The position numbers and the translations under genes were made by a program. From Rhodoferax sp. (GTDB lineage: Bacteria > Pseudomonadota > Gammaproteobacteria > Burkholderiales > Burkholderiaceae_C), in contig JALNWC010000006.1 in the NCBI GenBank assembly GCA_023231075.1, positions 1 through 23,159 of the forward strand: a stretch of 23,159 nucleotides of DNA, given 5' to 3'. This document shows positions 14,646-21,471 of the stretch, piece after piece (position 1 is the first letter of the stretch; every line of letters starts with the position of its first letter). The notes under the pieces were generated by a model, which worked only from the letters and a program-made list of their open reading frames with translations, had not been told where the DNA came from and made no database searches.

Positions 14646-15578
14646 TCATTTAGGCAACTGTGGTGATTGCTCCAAGCCAAAGCGTGATTTTTGCATTTCG
14701 TAGCGCACCCACTCCAGAAAAATGAATTGGCGTTTGTCTTTTGCAAACTCCCAAAGTGATAACAGCACATACTCGGAATCGTCAGGCACAAAGCCGTAGG
14801 GGGCGGTTAAACGCCCATCTCGAACATCATCTTCAACCATGTAGAGCGAGCCCATGGCAATACCTAGGCCCGCATTAGCAGCTTGTAAGCTGAGGTAAAA
14901 ATGCTCAAAATATTCTGGTTCAGCTAGATTTAGAGCCACTCCTGAATGGCGTTGCCATAATTTCCAAGCGGCGTGGCGTGTCCGCGAATGCAATTCACGC
15001 ACCTTCTGTGCAGCATCTGTGCGCAGAAGTTCAGCGATGGCAGGGGTGCATACTGGCCCCATCATTTCTGGCGCTATGCGCTCCACATGATACTGCTCTG
15101 GCCATTTGAAATCATTCCGTCGTAGTGCTACGTCCACCTTGTCGCGGACAAAATCTACAGGCCCTCCTGCTGCCAGTAAGTGAATCTGAAATTCGGGGTG
15201 CTGGACGCGGAATTGCGGCAGCCTCGGAATCAGCCAACGCATGGCGATGGTTGGTTCACAAGACACCACCAACGGAGCAAGCGCCACAGGTGTCGTGAGC
15301 TCCTCCACAACCGCCCTTAGCTTGTCCATGACTTGGGCACATGCAGCAAACAAGACGCGGCCCTCGCCGGTCAGAAATACCGCCCTGTTTCTTCGCTCAA
15401 ACAGCGCCAAACCCAGAGCATCCTCAAGCTGCCGAATTTGCCGACTGACCGCTCCATGCGTCACATACAACTCAGCCGCAGCTTGCACAAAGCTCTCGTG
15501 GCGTGCCGCGACCTCAAAAACATGCAGGCTATGCAGAGGCGGGAGTCGATCCGATTTGTGTGAATTTAAGTCACTCAT
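14646..15578 (-). CDS. LysR-family regulator, GcvA-like
   Basis: A 310-aa transcriptional regulator. The winged HTH lies at about 14-75 (PPLHSLHVFEVAARHESFVQ, then HGAVSRQIRQLEDALGLALF). A periplasmic-binding-protein-like effector domain follows. The PPLxxLxxFE opening and VSRQIRQLE helix place it near GcvA/AmpR types. The ATG at 15578 is preferred over a TTG two codons upstream. It is divergent from the dioxygenase-exporter pair with a 97-bp AT-rich gap, the classic arrangement for a LysR protein controlling its neighbour; the ligand is likely the amino acid handled by that pair. Its DNA is much richer in A+T than the core genes. Confidence 0.92.
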   Translation of the reverse strand: MSDLNSHKSDRLPPLHSLHVFEVAARHESFVQAAAELYVTHGAVSRQIRQLEDALGLALFERRNRAVFLTGEGRVLFAACAQVMDKLRAVVEELTTPVALAPLVVSCEPTIAMRWLIPRLPQFRVQHPEFQIHLLAAGGPVDFVRDKVDVALRRNDFKWPEQYHVERIAPEMMGPVCTPAIAELLRTDAAQKVRELHSRTRHAAWKLWQRHSGVALNLAEPEYFEHFYLSLQAANAGLGIAMGSLYMVEDDVRDGRLTAPYGFVPDDSEYVLLSLWEFAKDKRQFIFLEWVRYEMQKSRFGLEQSPQLPK

Positions 15579-15600
15579 GCTCAAGAAAACTAATCGCTTT

Positions 15601-15611
15601 TCAAAATTTGA
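15601..15611. promoter_or_regulatory. Candidate LysR operator in the divergent gap
   Basis: TCAAAATTTGA is a perfect dyad about its central A, midway between the LysR and dioxygenase starts, and fits the T-N11-A form of LysR boxes with its flanks (T-TCAAAATTTG-A region). Both promoters must lie in this gap. GGAG at 15666-15669 is the ribosome site of the dioxygenase gene. Confidence 0.4.
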
Positions 15612-15675
15612 TTCTGAAACAAAAATCGTGGCTGTCAGTAAAAACCATCATTTTTTTGCATTTTTGGAGTAGGGA

Positions 15676-16455
15676 ATGAACATTGGAACCATCGAAAGAG
15701 AAAAGTCAGTTACGCAAATTATTGCCCAAGACTCACAGATAGACAAACTTTGCAAGACTTTGGCACGCAAAGACTTTGTCTTCATGCCCAGCGAAGATAC
15801 GCAGTCTTTGCTGACAGAAATGGACGGTGCCAGTTTGGTTGATTTGAGTGCATTCAAAAATTCCTGGAACGAACTGGAGGCGGACACCTACATGGGTGAT
15901 GGTGGGCAGTACCGTAAACGCCGCCATGCAACTCTTAGTGCTTTGCCGTCCAGCCGCATTTTCAAAACTGAGCCGCATCAGCCACATTACCAAAGTCTGT
16001 CCTATAACACCCTCAATGGAGGTCTGGCCCGGCACTATGCGCCTATAGAAAAGTCAATCCTCAACGGAGCAACCATGACGGCCGTCATACGGCTTGGCTG
16101 TGAAATATTCGGACGACTGGCACCGTACTACCCTTGGCATATCGAAATTCATCAGTTCCGCATCGAAGCTCAAGCAGGCGGTATTGGCAAACCCACGCCA
16201 GAGGGCGTGCATCGCGATGGAGTGAATTTTGTGATGATGCTCATGGTCAAGCGGCAAAACCTGGTCAATGGAGGAACCACCATTTATGACTTGGACAAGA
16301 TGCGCGTGGATGACTTCACGCTACAGCATCCGCTGGACATGGCCATTGTCAACGATGAGCATGTGTTTTACGGTGTAACCCCCATTGCTCAGCTTGATTC
16401 TCAAGCCACCGCTACGCGAGACGTACTGGTCATTACTTTCCGTCGAAAACTCTAA
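15676..16455 (+). CDS. 2-oxoglutarate/Fe(II) dioxygenase of the free-amino-acid hydroxylase (IDO) family
   Basis: Predicted cytoplasmic hydroxylase of a free L-amino acid, using Fe(II), O2 and 2-oxoglutarate. It belongs to the family of L-isoleucine dioxygenase (PF10014, 2OG-Fe_Oxy_2). The 259-aa protein has the family signature TYMGDGGQYRKRRHA (71-85). The metal triad is His179 and Asp181 in GVHRDG plus His229 in NDEHVFYG, and Arg248 in TRDVLVITF probably binds 2-oxoglutarate. NGGTTIYD near 199 is also typical. The substrate (Ile, Leu, Met, Thr or other) is not readable. It is followed at 14 bp by an amino-acid exporter gene and is divergent from a LysR gene, which together suggest hydroxylation and efflux. 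Confidence 0.87.
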   Translation: MNIGTIEREKSVTQIIAQDSQIDKLCKTLARKDFVFMPSEDTQSLLTEMDGASLVDLSAFKNSWNELEADTYMGDGGQYRKRRHATLSALPSSRIFKTEPHQPHYQSLSYNTLNGGLARHYAPIEKSILNGATMTAVIRLGCEIFGRLAPYYPWHIEIHQFRIEAQAGGIGKPTPEGVHRDGVNFVMMLMVKRQNLVNGGTTIYDLDKMRVDDFTLQHPLDMAIVNDEHVFYGVTPIAQLDSQATATRDVLVITFRRKL

Positions 16456-16469
16456 GCTCGAAGACCACC

Positions 16470-17114
16470 ATGATAGAACTCATTGCCGTTGCCACCATCA
16501 CCATGCTGGCGGTCATTAGTCCGGGCGCAGACTTTGCCATGGTCACACGCAACAGCATCCTTTACGGGCGCTCAGCGGGACTACTTTCTTCCTTGGGCAT
16601 CGCCGCAGGGGTTCAACTGCATGTGTTCTACACCATGGTCGGTGTCGGACTATTGATTCGCAACACGCCTGAGATATTCACTGCGATCAAGCTGATAGGC
16701 GCACTGTATCTAATTTATGTAGGGTACAAAACGTTCTTCTCTAAGCCTGCGGCATCCGACTCCACGGGGTCTGATGCAAGTCTTCCCGTAGCGGCAGCAA
16801 ACAACATCAGCACCGCTGGAGCGTTCAAAAACGGATTCTTTACCAATGCGTTGAATCCAAAAACAACACTTTTTGTTGTCAGTGTCTATACCCAGGTTGT
16901 CAACCCAAGTACCCCCACACACATTCAACTTCTGTACGGGTTATTCATGTCCTTTGCACACTGGTCATGGTTTAGCTTGGTCAGTGTGTTTCTCTCGGAA
17001 GAACGTCTGCGACAAAAACTCTTACAGCGGCAAGTATTGGTGAATCAGGTCATCGGCTTCGTGTTGGCAGCCTTGGGTATTTGGCTGTCACTGTCCTCAG
17101 CCATATCTCGCTGA
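16470..17114 (+). CDS. LysE/RhtB-family amino-acid exporter
   Basis: A 214-aa inner-membrane protein with about six hydrophobic helices. The family signature is SPGADFAMVTRNSILYGRSA near residue 18, with GIAAGVQLH and the LIYVGYKTF end of the third helix after it. A hydrophilic loop of low complexity (about 93-113) separates the halves, and FTNALNPKTTLFVVS opens the second. RhtB relatives export homoserine, threonine or other neutral amino acids. Start-to-stop distance to the dioxygenase is 14 bp, so the two are co-transcribed and the exporter probably handles the hydroxylated product or its precursor. Confidence 0.92.
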   Translation: MIELIAVATITMLAVISPGADFAMVTRNSILYGRSAGLLSSLGIAAGVQLHVFYTMVGVGLLIRNTPEIFTAIKLIGALYLIYVGYKTFFSKPAASDSTGSDASLPVAAANNISTAGAFKNGFFTNALNPKTTLFVVSVYTQVVNPSTPTHIQLLYGLFMSFAHWSWFSLVSVFLSEERLRQKLLQRQVLVNQVIGFVLAALGIWLSLSSAISR

Positions 17115-17161
17115 ATACATTCCGACGGAAGTTGACTGGTAACTCAAAAAGAAACCCAAGC

Positions 17162-17485
17162 ATGAACAACGTTGCCTGCATTGATATGGAGGGAGTTCTA
17201 ATTCCTGAGCTGTGGCCGCATATTGCAAAGGAAACCGGTTTGTCCGAGTTCAACCTCACAACGAGAGAAGAGCCGAACTACGAAAAACTAATGCAATCGC
17301 GCATTGCCTCACTGCGAAAACATGGCCTGCGCTTAGCTGATGTGCAGCAATTGTTGTCAGCGGTTCAACTCCTGCCAGGCGCATTGGCTTTTGTACAGCA
17401 ATTGAGGCGAAATTTTGAGGTGAAGTTGGTTTCCATCACACAGCGCCATTTTTACCGAACTTCCAGCGCACGATACCGTGTGTGA
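17162..17485 (+). pseudogene. thrH: Truncated thrH (phosphoserine phosphatase/homoserine phosphotransferase)
   Basis: Residues 1-91 match the N-terminal half of ThrH, a HAD enzyme of about 205 aa. They show CIDMEGVLIPELW with the HAD motif I (DxEG form used by ThrH), TTREEPNYEKLM, and HGLRLADVQQLLSAVQLLPGA followed by FVQQLRRNFEVKLVS. At the motif II serine the similarity stops and the frame ends after 16 unrelated residues (107 aa total). Motifs III and IV, needed for phosphate and Mg binding, are missing, so the product cannot be an active enzyme. It lies 47 bp after the exporter and was probably the third gene of that module. Confidence 0.8.
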
Positions 17486-17522
17486 ATCGCTTGCGCTGGA
17501 GTTCTACAAAGAACACTACTAA
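17424..17522 (+). pseudogene. C-terminal tail of an unidentified gene fused to thrH
   Basis: In another frame the DNA after the thrH break encodes HSAIFTELPAHDTVCESL and then ALEFYKEHY with a stop, 22 bp before a strong terminator. It reads like a real C-terminus and not random sequence, so the thrH break may be a junction to the end of a different gene. I do not recognise the family. Confidence 0.4.
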
Positions 17523-17543
17523 GTTGCTCGCCGACTTGATCGC

Positions 17544-17565
17544 AACCCGCCTTGGCGGGTTTTTT
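17544..17565 (+). terminator. Intrinsic terminator ending the dioxygenase module
   Basis: AACCCGC-CTTG-GCGGGTT forms a strong stem followed by TTTT. It would end transcripts from the dioxygenase-exporter operon. The next 190 bp up to higB hold no gene I can support. Confidence 0.9.
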
Positions 17566-17704
17566 GTTGTCCGCCCCATCAGGAAATGACACATCAATGC
17601 CTCGGGAAGTCCTTCCACCCATCAACGAAGCACTGTGAACCCTGCTCCAGTGTGATGTTTCATGAGTGCTGTTACCAGGAAACTGATCATTTTCGGGATG
17701 AAGG

Positions 17705-17752
17705 TTGTAAGTTGCAATAAAATTGATTACACTGATACTCATCGCATTACAA
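17705..17752 (+). promoter_or_regulatory. Candidate higBA promoter and operator
   Basis: TTGCAA (17712-17717) and GATACT (17734-17739) form a modest promoter with 16-bp spacing, giving a leader of about 12 nt. Inverted hexamers TTGTAA (17705-17710) and TTACAA (17747-17752) frame it and could be antitoxin-binding half-sites, since HigA proteins usually repress their own operon. Confidence 0.3.
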
Positions 17753-17758
17753 AATAAT

Positions 17759-18037
17759 ATGATAGAAACGTTTAAAAGCAAGGGTCTGGACCGTTTCTTC
17801 AGAACGGGCGACTATCGCAGTATCCCGGCTCGGAGCGCGGGGCGTATCGAGCGAATGCTTGACCGGCTGGACGCCTGCAAAGTGGCGGCGGACATGGATT
17901 TGCCAGGATTCGGCTTTCATCCACTTAAGGGAGATCGAGCCGGCCAATACTCTGTCACCGTCACTGGGAACTGGCGCATAACGTTTCGATTTGATGGTGA
18001 AGATGCGATTGATGTGAATTTGGAAGACCATCACTGA
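17759..18037 (+). CDS. higB: HigB-type RelE-family toxin
   Basis: A 92-aa mRNA endonuclease toxin that cleaves transcripts at the ribosome. It begins MIETFKSKGL, has the basic TGDYRSIPARSAGRIERML helix region, and carries the hallmark block HPLKGDRAGQYSVTVTGNWR followed by ITFRF and DAIDVNLEDHH at the C-terminus. Toxin-first order with the antitoxin 10 bp downstream is the HigBA layout. The ATG at 17759 is chosen over an upstream in-frame codon because it gives the standard N-terminus. No strong Shine-Dalgarno sequence precedes it. Confidence 0.93.
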   Translation: MIETFKSKGLDRFFRTGDYRSIPARSAGRIERMLDRLDACKVAADMDLPGFGFHPLKGDRAGQYSVTVTGNWRITFRFDGEDAIDVNLEDHH

Positions 18038-18047
18038 GGATTTGAAA

Positions 18048-18365
18048 ATGAAGTCTCTACGAAACCCCCACCGCCGGCCGACTCATCCAGGTGAGCTGCT
18101 GCGCGAAGATGTCCTGCCAGGCATGGAAATGTCTCAAAGCAGGTTGGCAGAGCTGCTGGGCGTGAGCCGTCTTACTGTTTCCCAGTTGCTGCATGAGCAC
18201 CGCGGGCTGACCCCTGACATGGCCATGCGCTTGGAGAAGTTGCTGGGCACTTCAGCTGAGAGTTGGCTACGCATGCAGGAGGGAGTGGACCTCTGGGAGG
18301 CGCGCCAGCAACCAGAAAGATTTGCAACGATCAAACGCCTGCAGCCAATGGCGGCTGCGGCATAG
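18048..18365 (+). CDS. higA: HigA-type HTH antitoxin
   Basis: A 105-aa antitoxin with an XRE-like DNA-binding domain that neutralises HigB and probably represses the operon. RPTHPGELLREDVLPGM is the family opening. The HTH is in MSQSRLAELLGVSRLTVSQL, and LEKLLGTSAESWLRMQEGVD and LWEA close the domain. GAGGA lies seven bases before the ATG and overlaps the end of the toxin gene, so expression is coupled. The pair lies between the exporter module and a broken SDR gene, within the accessory stretch. Confidence 0.94.
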   Translation: MKSLRNPHRRPTHPGELLREDVLPGMEMSQSRLAELLGVSRLTVSQLLHEHRGLTPDMAMRLEKLLGTSAESWLRMQEGVDLWEARQQPERFATIKRLQPMAAAA

Positions 18366-18419
18366 TGATTGGGAATAGAAGATGATGCGCTGGTCCACCA
18401 GCCTGACCGATGCAGAGAT

Positions 18420-18491
18420 CGGGCGGCGGTGATGGCATTTTTGCTGTCTGAACAGGCCTCTGCCGTCACCGGGGCGGTCGGCCGCGTGTAA
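18420..18491 (+). pseudogene. Tail of a FabG-like SDR gene
   Basis: A short frame ending at 18491 encodes AAVMAFLLSEQASAVTGAV, matching the C-terminal phrase of many classical SDRs (FLxSexASxVTGxV). It then breaks off before the usual VDGG. The front of the gene is absent; higA occupies the position. This marks a rearrangement boundary. Confidence 0.5.
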
Positions 18492-18510
18492 CCCTAAGCC
18501 GACCATCGCA

Positions 18511-18532
18511 CGCCGCAGGTTTTGGTGCGGCG
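18511..18532. repeat. Short GC-rich inverted repeat
   Basis: CGCCGCA and TGCGGCG pair across the 8-nt loop GGTTTTGG. No T run follows, so it is not a clear terminator. It lies between the SDR tail and the broken pteridine-reductase-like gene. Confidence 0.4.
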
Positions 18533-18590
18533 CACGGGCACGGTCGACAACGCAAATGGGGTCAACATTGACAGCACAGAACACAAAGGC

Positions 18591-19130
18591 ATGGGCGTGA
18601 CACGCATCGCACTGGTCACCGGTGGTGCCCGGCGCATTGGTCGCGCCATTTGCCTGCAGCTGGCCGCCCGGGGCTACGGGCTGCTCATTCATTACCGGAC
18701 AAGCCGGCAGGACGCAGAACAGACGCGTAGCGATTGCCTGAGCGCTGGCGCGGCGTTGGCCGAAACCGTGTGTGGCGACTTGTCCGATGCCGGTTTTCGC
18801 GCCGGCCTGATCCCGCAGGCGACGAACCAGGTGGGGCGCATTGACCTGCTGGTCAACAGCGCTTCGCTGTTTGAATACGACGACGTCAGCAGCTTTACGC
18901 CGGAGCGATTTGCGGCCCATCTTCAGAGCAATTACCTCGCGCCCGTGGAATTGACCCTGGCGCTGCACCATCAGACGCTGGACGCCGCAGCGCAGGCGCA
19001 GGGGGTCACGCTGGTCAGTGGCGACATGAGCCCCACTGATTTTGACCAGGCCCACGGCATCGCCGCGCTGGGGCCATGGAAAAATGGACATCGGCTTGCT
19101 GCTCGACGACAGCTACCGCACCCTGCATGA
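18591..19130 (+). pseudogene. 3'-truncated pteridine-reductase-like SDR (FolM-like)
   Basis: The first 150 or so residues are a clear SDR: RIALVTGGARRIGRAICLQL, LVNSASLFEYDD and QSNYLAPVELTLAL. TGGARRIG instead of TGxxxGIG, with NSAS instead of NNAG, points to the pteridine reductase/dihydromonapterin reductase branch. After VTLVSGD (about 19020) the similarity ends before the catalytic Tyr-x3-Lys and the rest of the fold, and the frame runs to 19130 through unrelated sequence. About 90 residues of a normal protein are missing, so the product should be inactive. The neighbouring gene is also a pterin-pathway gene, which supports the assignment. Confidence 0.7.
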
Positions 19131-19365
19131 CGCGATCGCCGAGACCGTGAACCATGACGCGCCGAGGTCGCGGGTGTCGGCGCACCTGAGTTCCCGGCAT
19201 TTCAATTTGCAGGAAACCGTGATTCAGGAAGTGATCGACATCCGCTTTGAGATCGATCTGCGGATCCGCGCCGTCGATGTCAGCACGGCCAAAACCGCGG
19301 TCTACCCGGATTGCGACGCGGTGGGCTTGCATTACCGGGTGACACGCGCCGACTGGCAGTCGTAA
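19084..19365 (+). pseudogene. folB: 5'-truncated dihydroneopterin aldolase (FolB-like)
   Basis: A 93-aa frame from an internal-looking ATG. It resembles a FolB/FolX T-fold protein: DIGLLLDDSYRTLHDAIAET, then HLSSRHFNLQETVIQEVID with the equivalent of the catalytic Glu. IRAVDVSTAKTAVYPDCDAV and GLHYRVTRADW follow. FolB proteins are about 120 aa and begin with a strand pair of roughly 28 residues that is absent here. The missing part, together with the missing end of the upstream SDR, indicates one deletion. Whether the remnant still folds is unclear. FolB converts dihydroneopterin to hydroxymethyl-dihydropterin and glycolaldehyde in folate synthesis. Confidence 0.55.
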
Positions 19366-19368
19366 GCG

Positions 19369-19391
19369 CTGAGGGCTTTATGCGCCCTCAG
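19369..19391. terminator. Hairpin between converging folB remnant and pyrC
   Basis: CTGAGGGC pairs with GCCCTCAG across TTTATGC. It overlaps the last codons of pyrC and lacks a T run, so it is a possible shared, weak or Rho-assisted stop for both converging transcripts. Confidence 0.4.
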
Positions 19392-20440
19392 ACCACGCGC
19401 CACGCCAGCGACTCGCCGGCGCCCAGCGGCTTGAGTTCGGCCTCGCCAAAGGCAAAACGTTCCGGCACGGTCCAGGCTTCGCGTTTTAGCGTGAGCGTGC
19501 CGGTGTTGCGCGGCAGGCCGTAAAAGTCGGCACCGTTGAAGCTGGCAAAGGCTTCCAGTTGCCCGAGCGCGCCGATGGCGTCAAACGCCTGCGCATACAG
19601 TTCCATGGCCGTGAACGCGGTGTAGCAGCCGGCGCAGCCGCTGGCGTGTTCTTTCAGGTGTACCGCGTGTGGCGCGCTGTCGGTGCCGAGGAAAAACTTC
19701 GGGCTGCCGCTGCCGACAGCGCTCAGCAAGGCCTGGCGATGGCTTTCGCGCTTGAGCACCGGCAGGCAGTAGTAGTGCGGGCGAATACCGCCGGTGAAGA
19801 GGGCGTTGCGGTTGTATAGCAGGTGGTGCGCGGTGAGCGTGGCCGCGGTAAAGCGGTCGGCCCCGGCCACGTACTGCGCGGCCTCGCGCGTGGTGATGTG
19901 CTCGAACACAATTTTCAGCTCGGGAAAATCGCGGCGCAGCGGGATCAATTGGGTGTCGATGAACACCGCCTCGCGGTCGAACAGGTCGATCTCGGGCGCG
20001 GTCACTTCACCGTGCACCAGCAGCGGCATGCCCGCGCGCTGCATGGCTTCGAGCGTGGGATAGGTCTTGCGCAGGTCGGTCACGCCGGCATCGCTGTTGG
20101 TGGTGGCGCCGGCCGGGTAGAGCTTGACGGCCACCACACCGGCCGCGCGGGCGCGGGCAATTTCATCGGGCGGCAGTTTGTCGGTGAGGTACAGCGTCAT
20201 CAGCGGCTCGAACGCCAGACCGGCCGGCACCGCCGCCTGGATGCGCGCCTTGTAGGCCAGCGCCTGCGCGGTGGTGGTCACGGGCGGACGCAAATTGGGC
20301 ATGATGACGGCGCGGCCAAACCGGGCGGCGCTGTGCGGCACCACGGTGGCCAGGGCGGCGCCGTCACGCACATGCAGGTGCCAGTCGTCGGGGCGGGTCA
20401 GGGTCAGGGTGTTGATCATGGCTTTGGAATCATGGGTCAT
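19388..20440 (-). CDS. pyrC: Dihydroorotase, class II
   Basis: Zinc enzyme of pyrimidine synthesis that cyclises carbamoyl-aspartate to dihydroorotate. The 350-aa protein has family length. Metal ligands are His21 and His23 in DDWHLHVRDG, the carbamylated Lys106 in AVKLYPAGATTNS, His143 in LVHGE, His181 in FEHITT and Asp254 in GTDSAPH. The ATG at 20440 overlaps the stop of the upstream LysR gene by one base (TAATG), pointing to translational coupling; a second ATG at 20419, also in frame, would give a protein seven residues shorter and cannot be excluded. No strong Shine-Dalgarno sequence precedes either. Confidence 0.95.
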   Translation of the reverse strand: MTHDSKAMINTLTLTRPDDWHLHVRDGAALATVVPHSAARFGRAVIMPNLRPPVTTTAQALAYKARIQAAVPAGLAFEPLMTLYLTDKLPPDEIARARAAGVVAVKLYPAGATTNSDAGVTDLRKTYPTLEAMQRAGMPLLVHGEVTAPEIDLFDREAVFIDTQLIPLRRDFPELKIVFEHITTREAAQYVAGADRFTAATLTAHHLLYNRNALFTGGIRPHYYCLPVLKRESHRQALLSAVGSGSPKFFLGTDSAPHAVHLKEHASGCAGCYTAFTAMELYAQAFDAIGALGQLEAFASFNGADFYGLPRNTGTLTLKREAWTVPERFAFGEAELKPLGAGESLAWRVV

Positions 20441-21414
20441 TAAAGGGCGCCGTGGTGGGCGATCAGATAGTCCCACAGGGCTTGCGCGTTGTGCTTGTGG
20501 TCATCGCTTCCATGGTGGCCGGCCGGCAGGCCCGGCTTGACGGTCTCCCGGTGGGCGGGGCGTTCGCGGTAGGCGCGCACTTCCATGGTGAGGCTGAGGT
20601 CCTTGAGCTCGGGCGGCGCGGCGCTCACCAGTTTGTGCGCGCGCAGGTCTTTGCGCACCGCGCTCGAGGGCAGAAAAGCCACGCCGTGGCCTTCCAGCGC
20701 CATGGCCTTGAGGCCTTCGGCCATGTCGGTCTCGTAGACCCGGTCGAAGTGGATGGGGGCGCTGCTGTGTTTCAGGATCAGCTCCACCATCTGACCCAGG
20801 TAGGCGCCTTGCGCGTAGCCCAGGTAGGGCAGCGGGCGACCGGCTTTTCCGGGCAACTCGAACAGCGGTTTGCCGTGCTCGTCAGGCTTGGCATAGGGGG
20901 CGATCACTTCTTCACCCAGGCTCACCATTTCATAGCGGTCCGCGTCAAGCTGGTTGGGCTGGGACGGGTGATGGTAGGCAATCAGCAGGTCACAACTGCC
21001 TTCCACCAGACGCATCACCGCATCATGCACATTGAGTGCAATCAGCCGGCTTTTGATGGGGCCGAAGGTCTCGCGCAGGGTGGACACCCAGGCCGGGAAA
21101 AACGTGAACGCCAGCGTGTGCGGCACGGCAAACTCGATCACATCCTGCGCCGCCGTGGCATGGCCGCGCAACATGGCGCGCGTGGTCTGCAGCGCCTGCA
21201 GCACCTCCAGCGCCTGGTCATGCAGGGTTTCGCCCGCGGGTGTCAGGCGTGTCGGATAGCTGCTGCGGTCCACCAGGTCGCAGCCGGCCCAGGCTTCCAG
21301 CGACTGGATGCGCCGCGAAAAAGCCGGTTGCGTGACATGCCGCAATTGCGCCGAGCGGCTGAAACTGCGGGTTTCAGCCAAGCTCGCAAAATCTTCAAGC
21401 CATTTGGTTTCCAT
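20440..21414 (-). CDS. LysR-family regulator, HypT (YjiE)-like
   Basis: A 324-aa regulator. It starts METKWLEDFASLAETRSFSR, followed by HVTQPAFSRRIQSLE, closely matching the opening of E. coli HypT/YjiE, a hypochlorite- and oxidant-responsive LysR protein. The effector domain follows, with DLLIAYHHPSQPN, YAKPDEHGKPLFELP and ALEGHGVAFLPSSAV also parallel to that group. The last 40 residues (GHHGSDDHKHNAQALWDYL) are His/Asp-rich around one segment. It lies directly upstream of pyrC with a one-base overlap, so both are made from one transcript. The regulated genes are unknown. Confidence 0.9.
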   Translation of the reverse strand: METKWLEDFASLAETRSFSRSAQLRHVTQPAFSRRIQSLEAWAGCDLVDRSSYPTRLTPAGETLHDQALEVLQALQTTRAMLRGHATAAQDVIEFAVPHTLAFTFFPAWVSTLRETFGPIKSRLIALNVHDAVMRLVEGSCDLLIAYHHPSQPNQLDADRYEMVSLGEEVIAPYAKPDEHGKPLFELPGKAGRPLPYLGYAQGAYLGQMVELILKHSSAPIHFDRVYETDMAEGLKAMALEGHGVAFLPSSAVRKDLRAHKLVSAAPPELKDLSLTMEVRAYRERPAHRETVKPGLPAGHHGSDDHKHNAQALWDYLIAHHGAL

Positions 21415-21471
21415 GGGGCGCGATTGTGTATCAGACCAGGCTGCTTTGCGAGCCCTTAGGGTGCCTGCAGT

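Noticed and set aside
17452..17781. Reverse-strand frame across the thrH remnant, terminator and higB promoter
   Set aside because: It crosses a strong hairpin terminator and a promoter region, with no recognisable domain.
12321..18590. Attachment-site direct repeat of the tRNA-Ser 3' end at the far side of the accessory region
   Set aside because: I looked for a second copy of the T-arm/acceptor sequence downstream and did not see one; integration at the tRNA remains inference.
18267..19091. Reverse-strand frame of 274 codons opposite higA and the FolM-like SDR
   Set aside because: Complement of genes with clear family matches; no start signal or domain.
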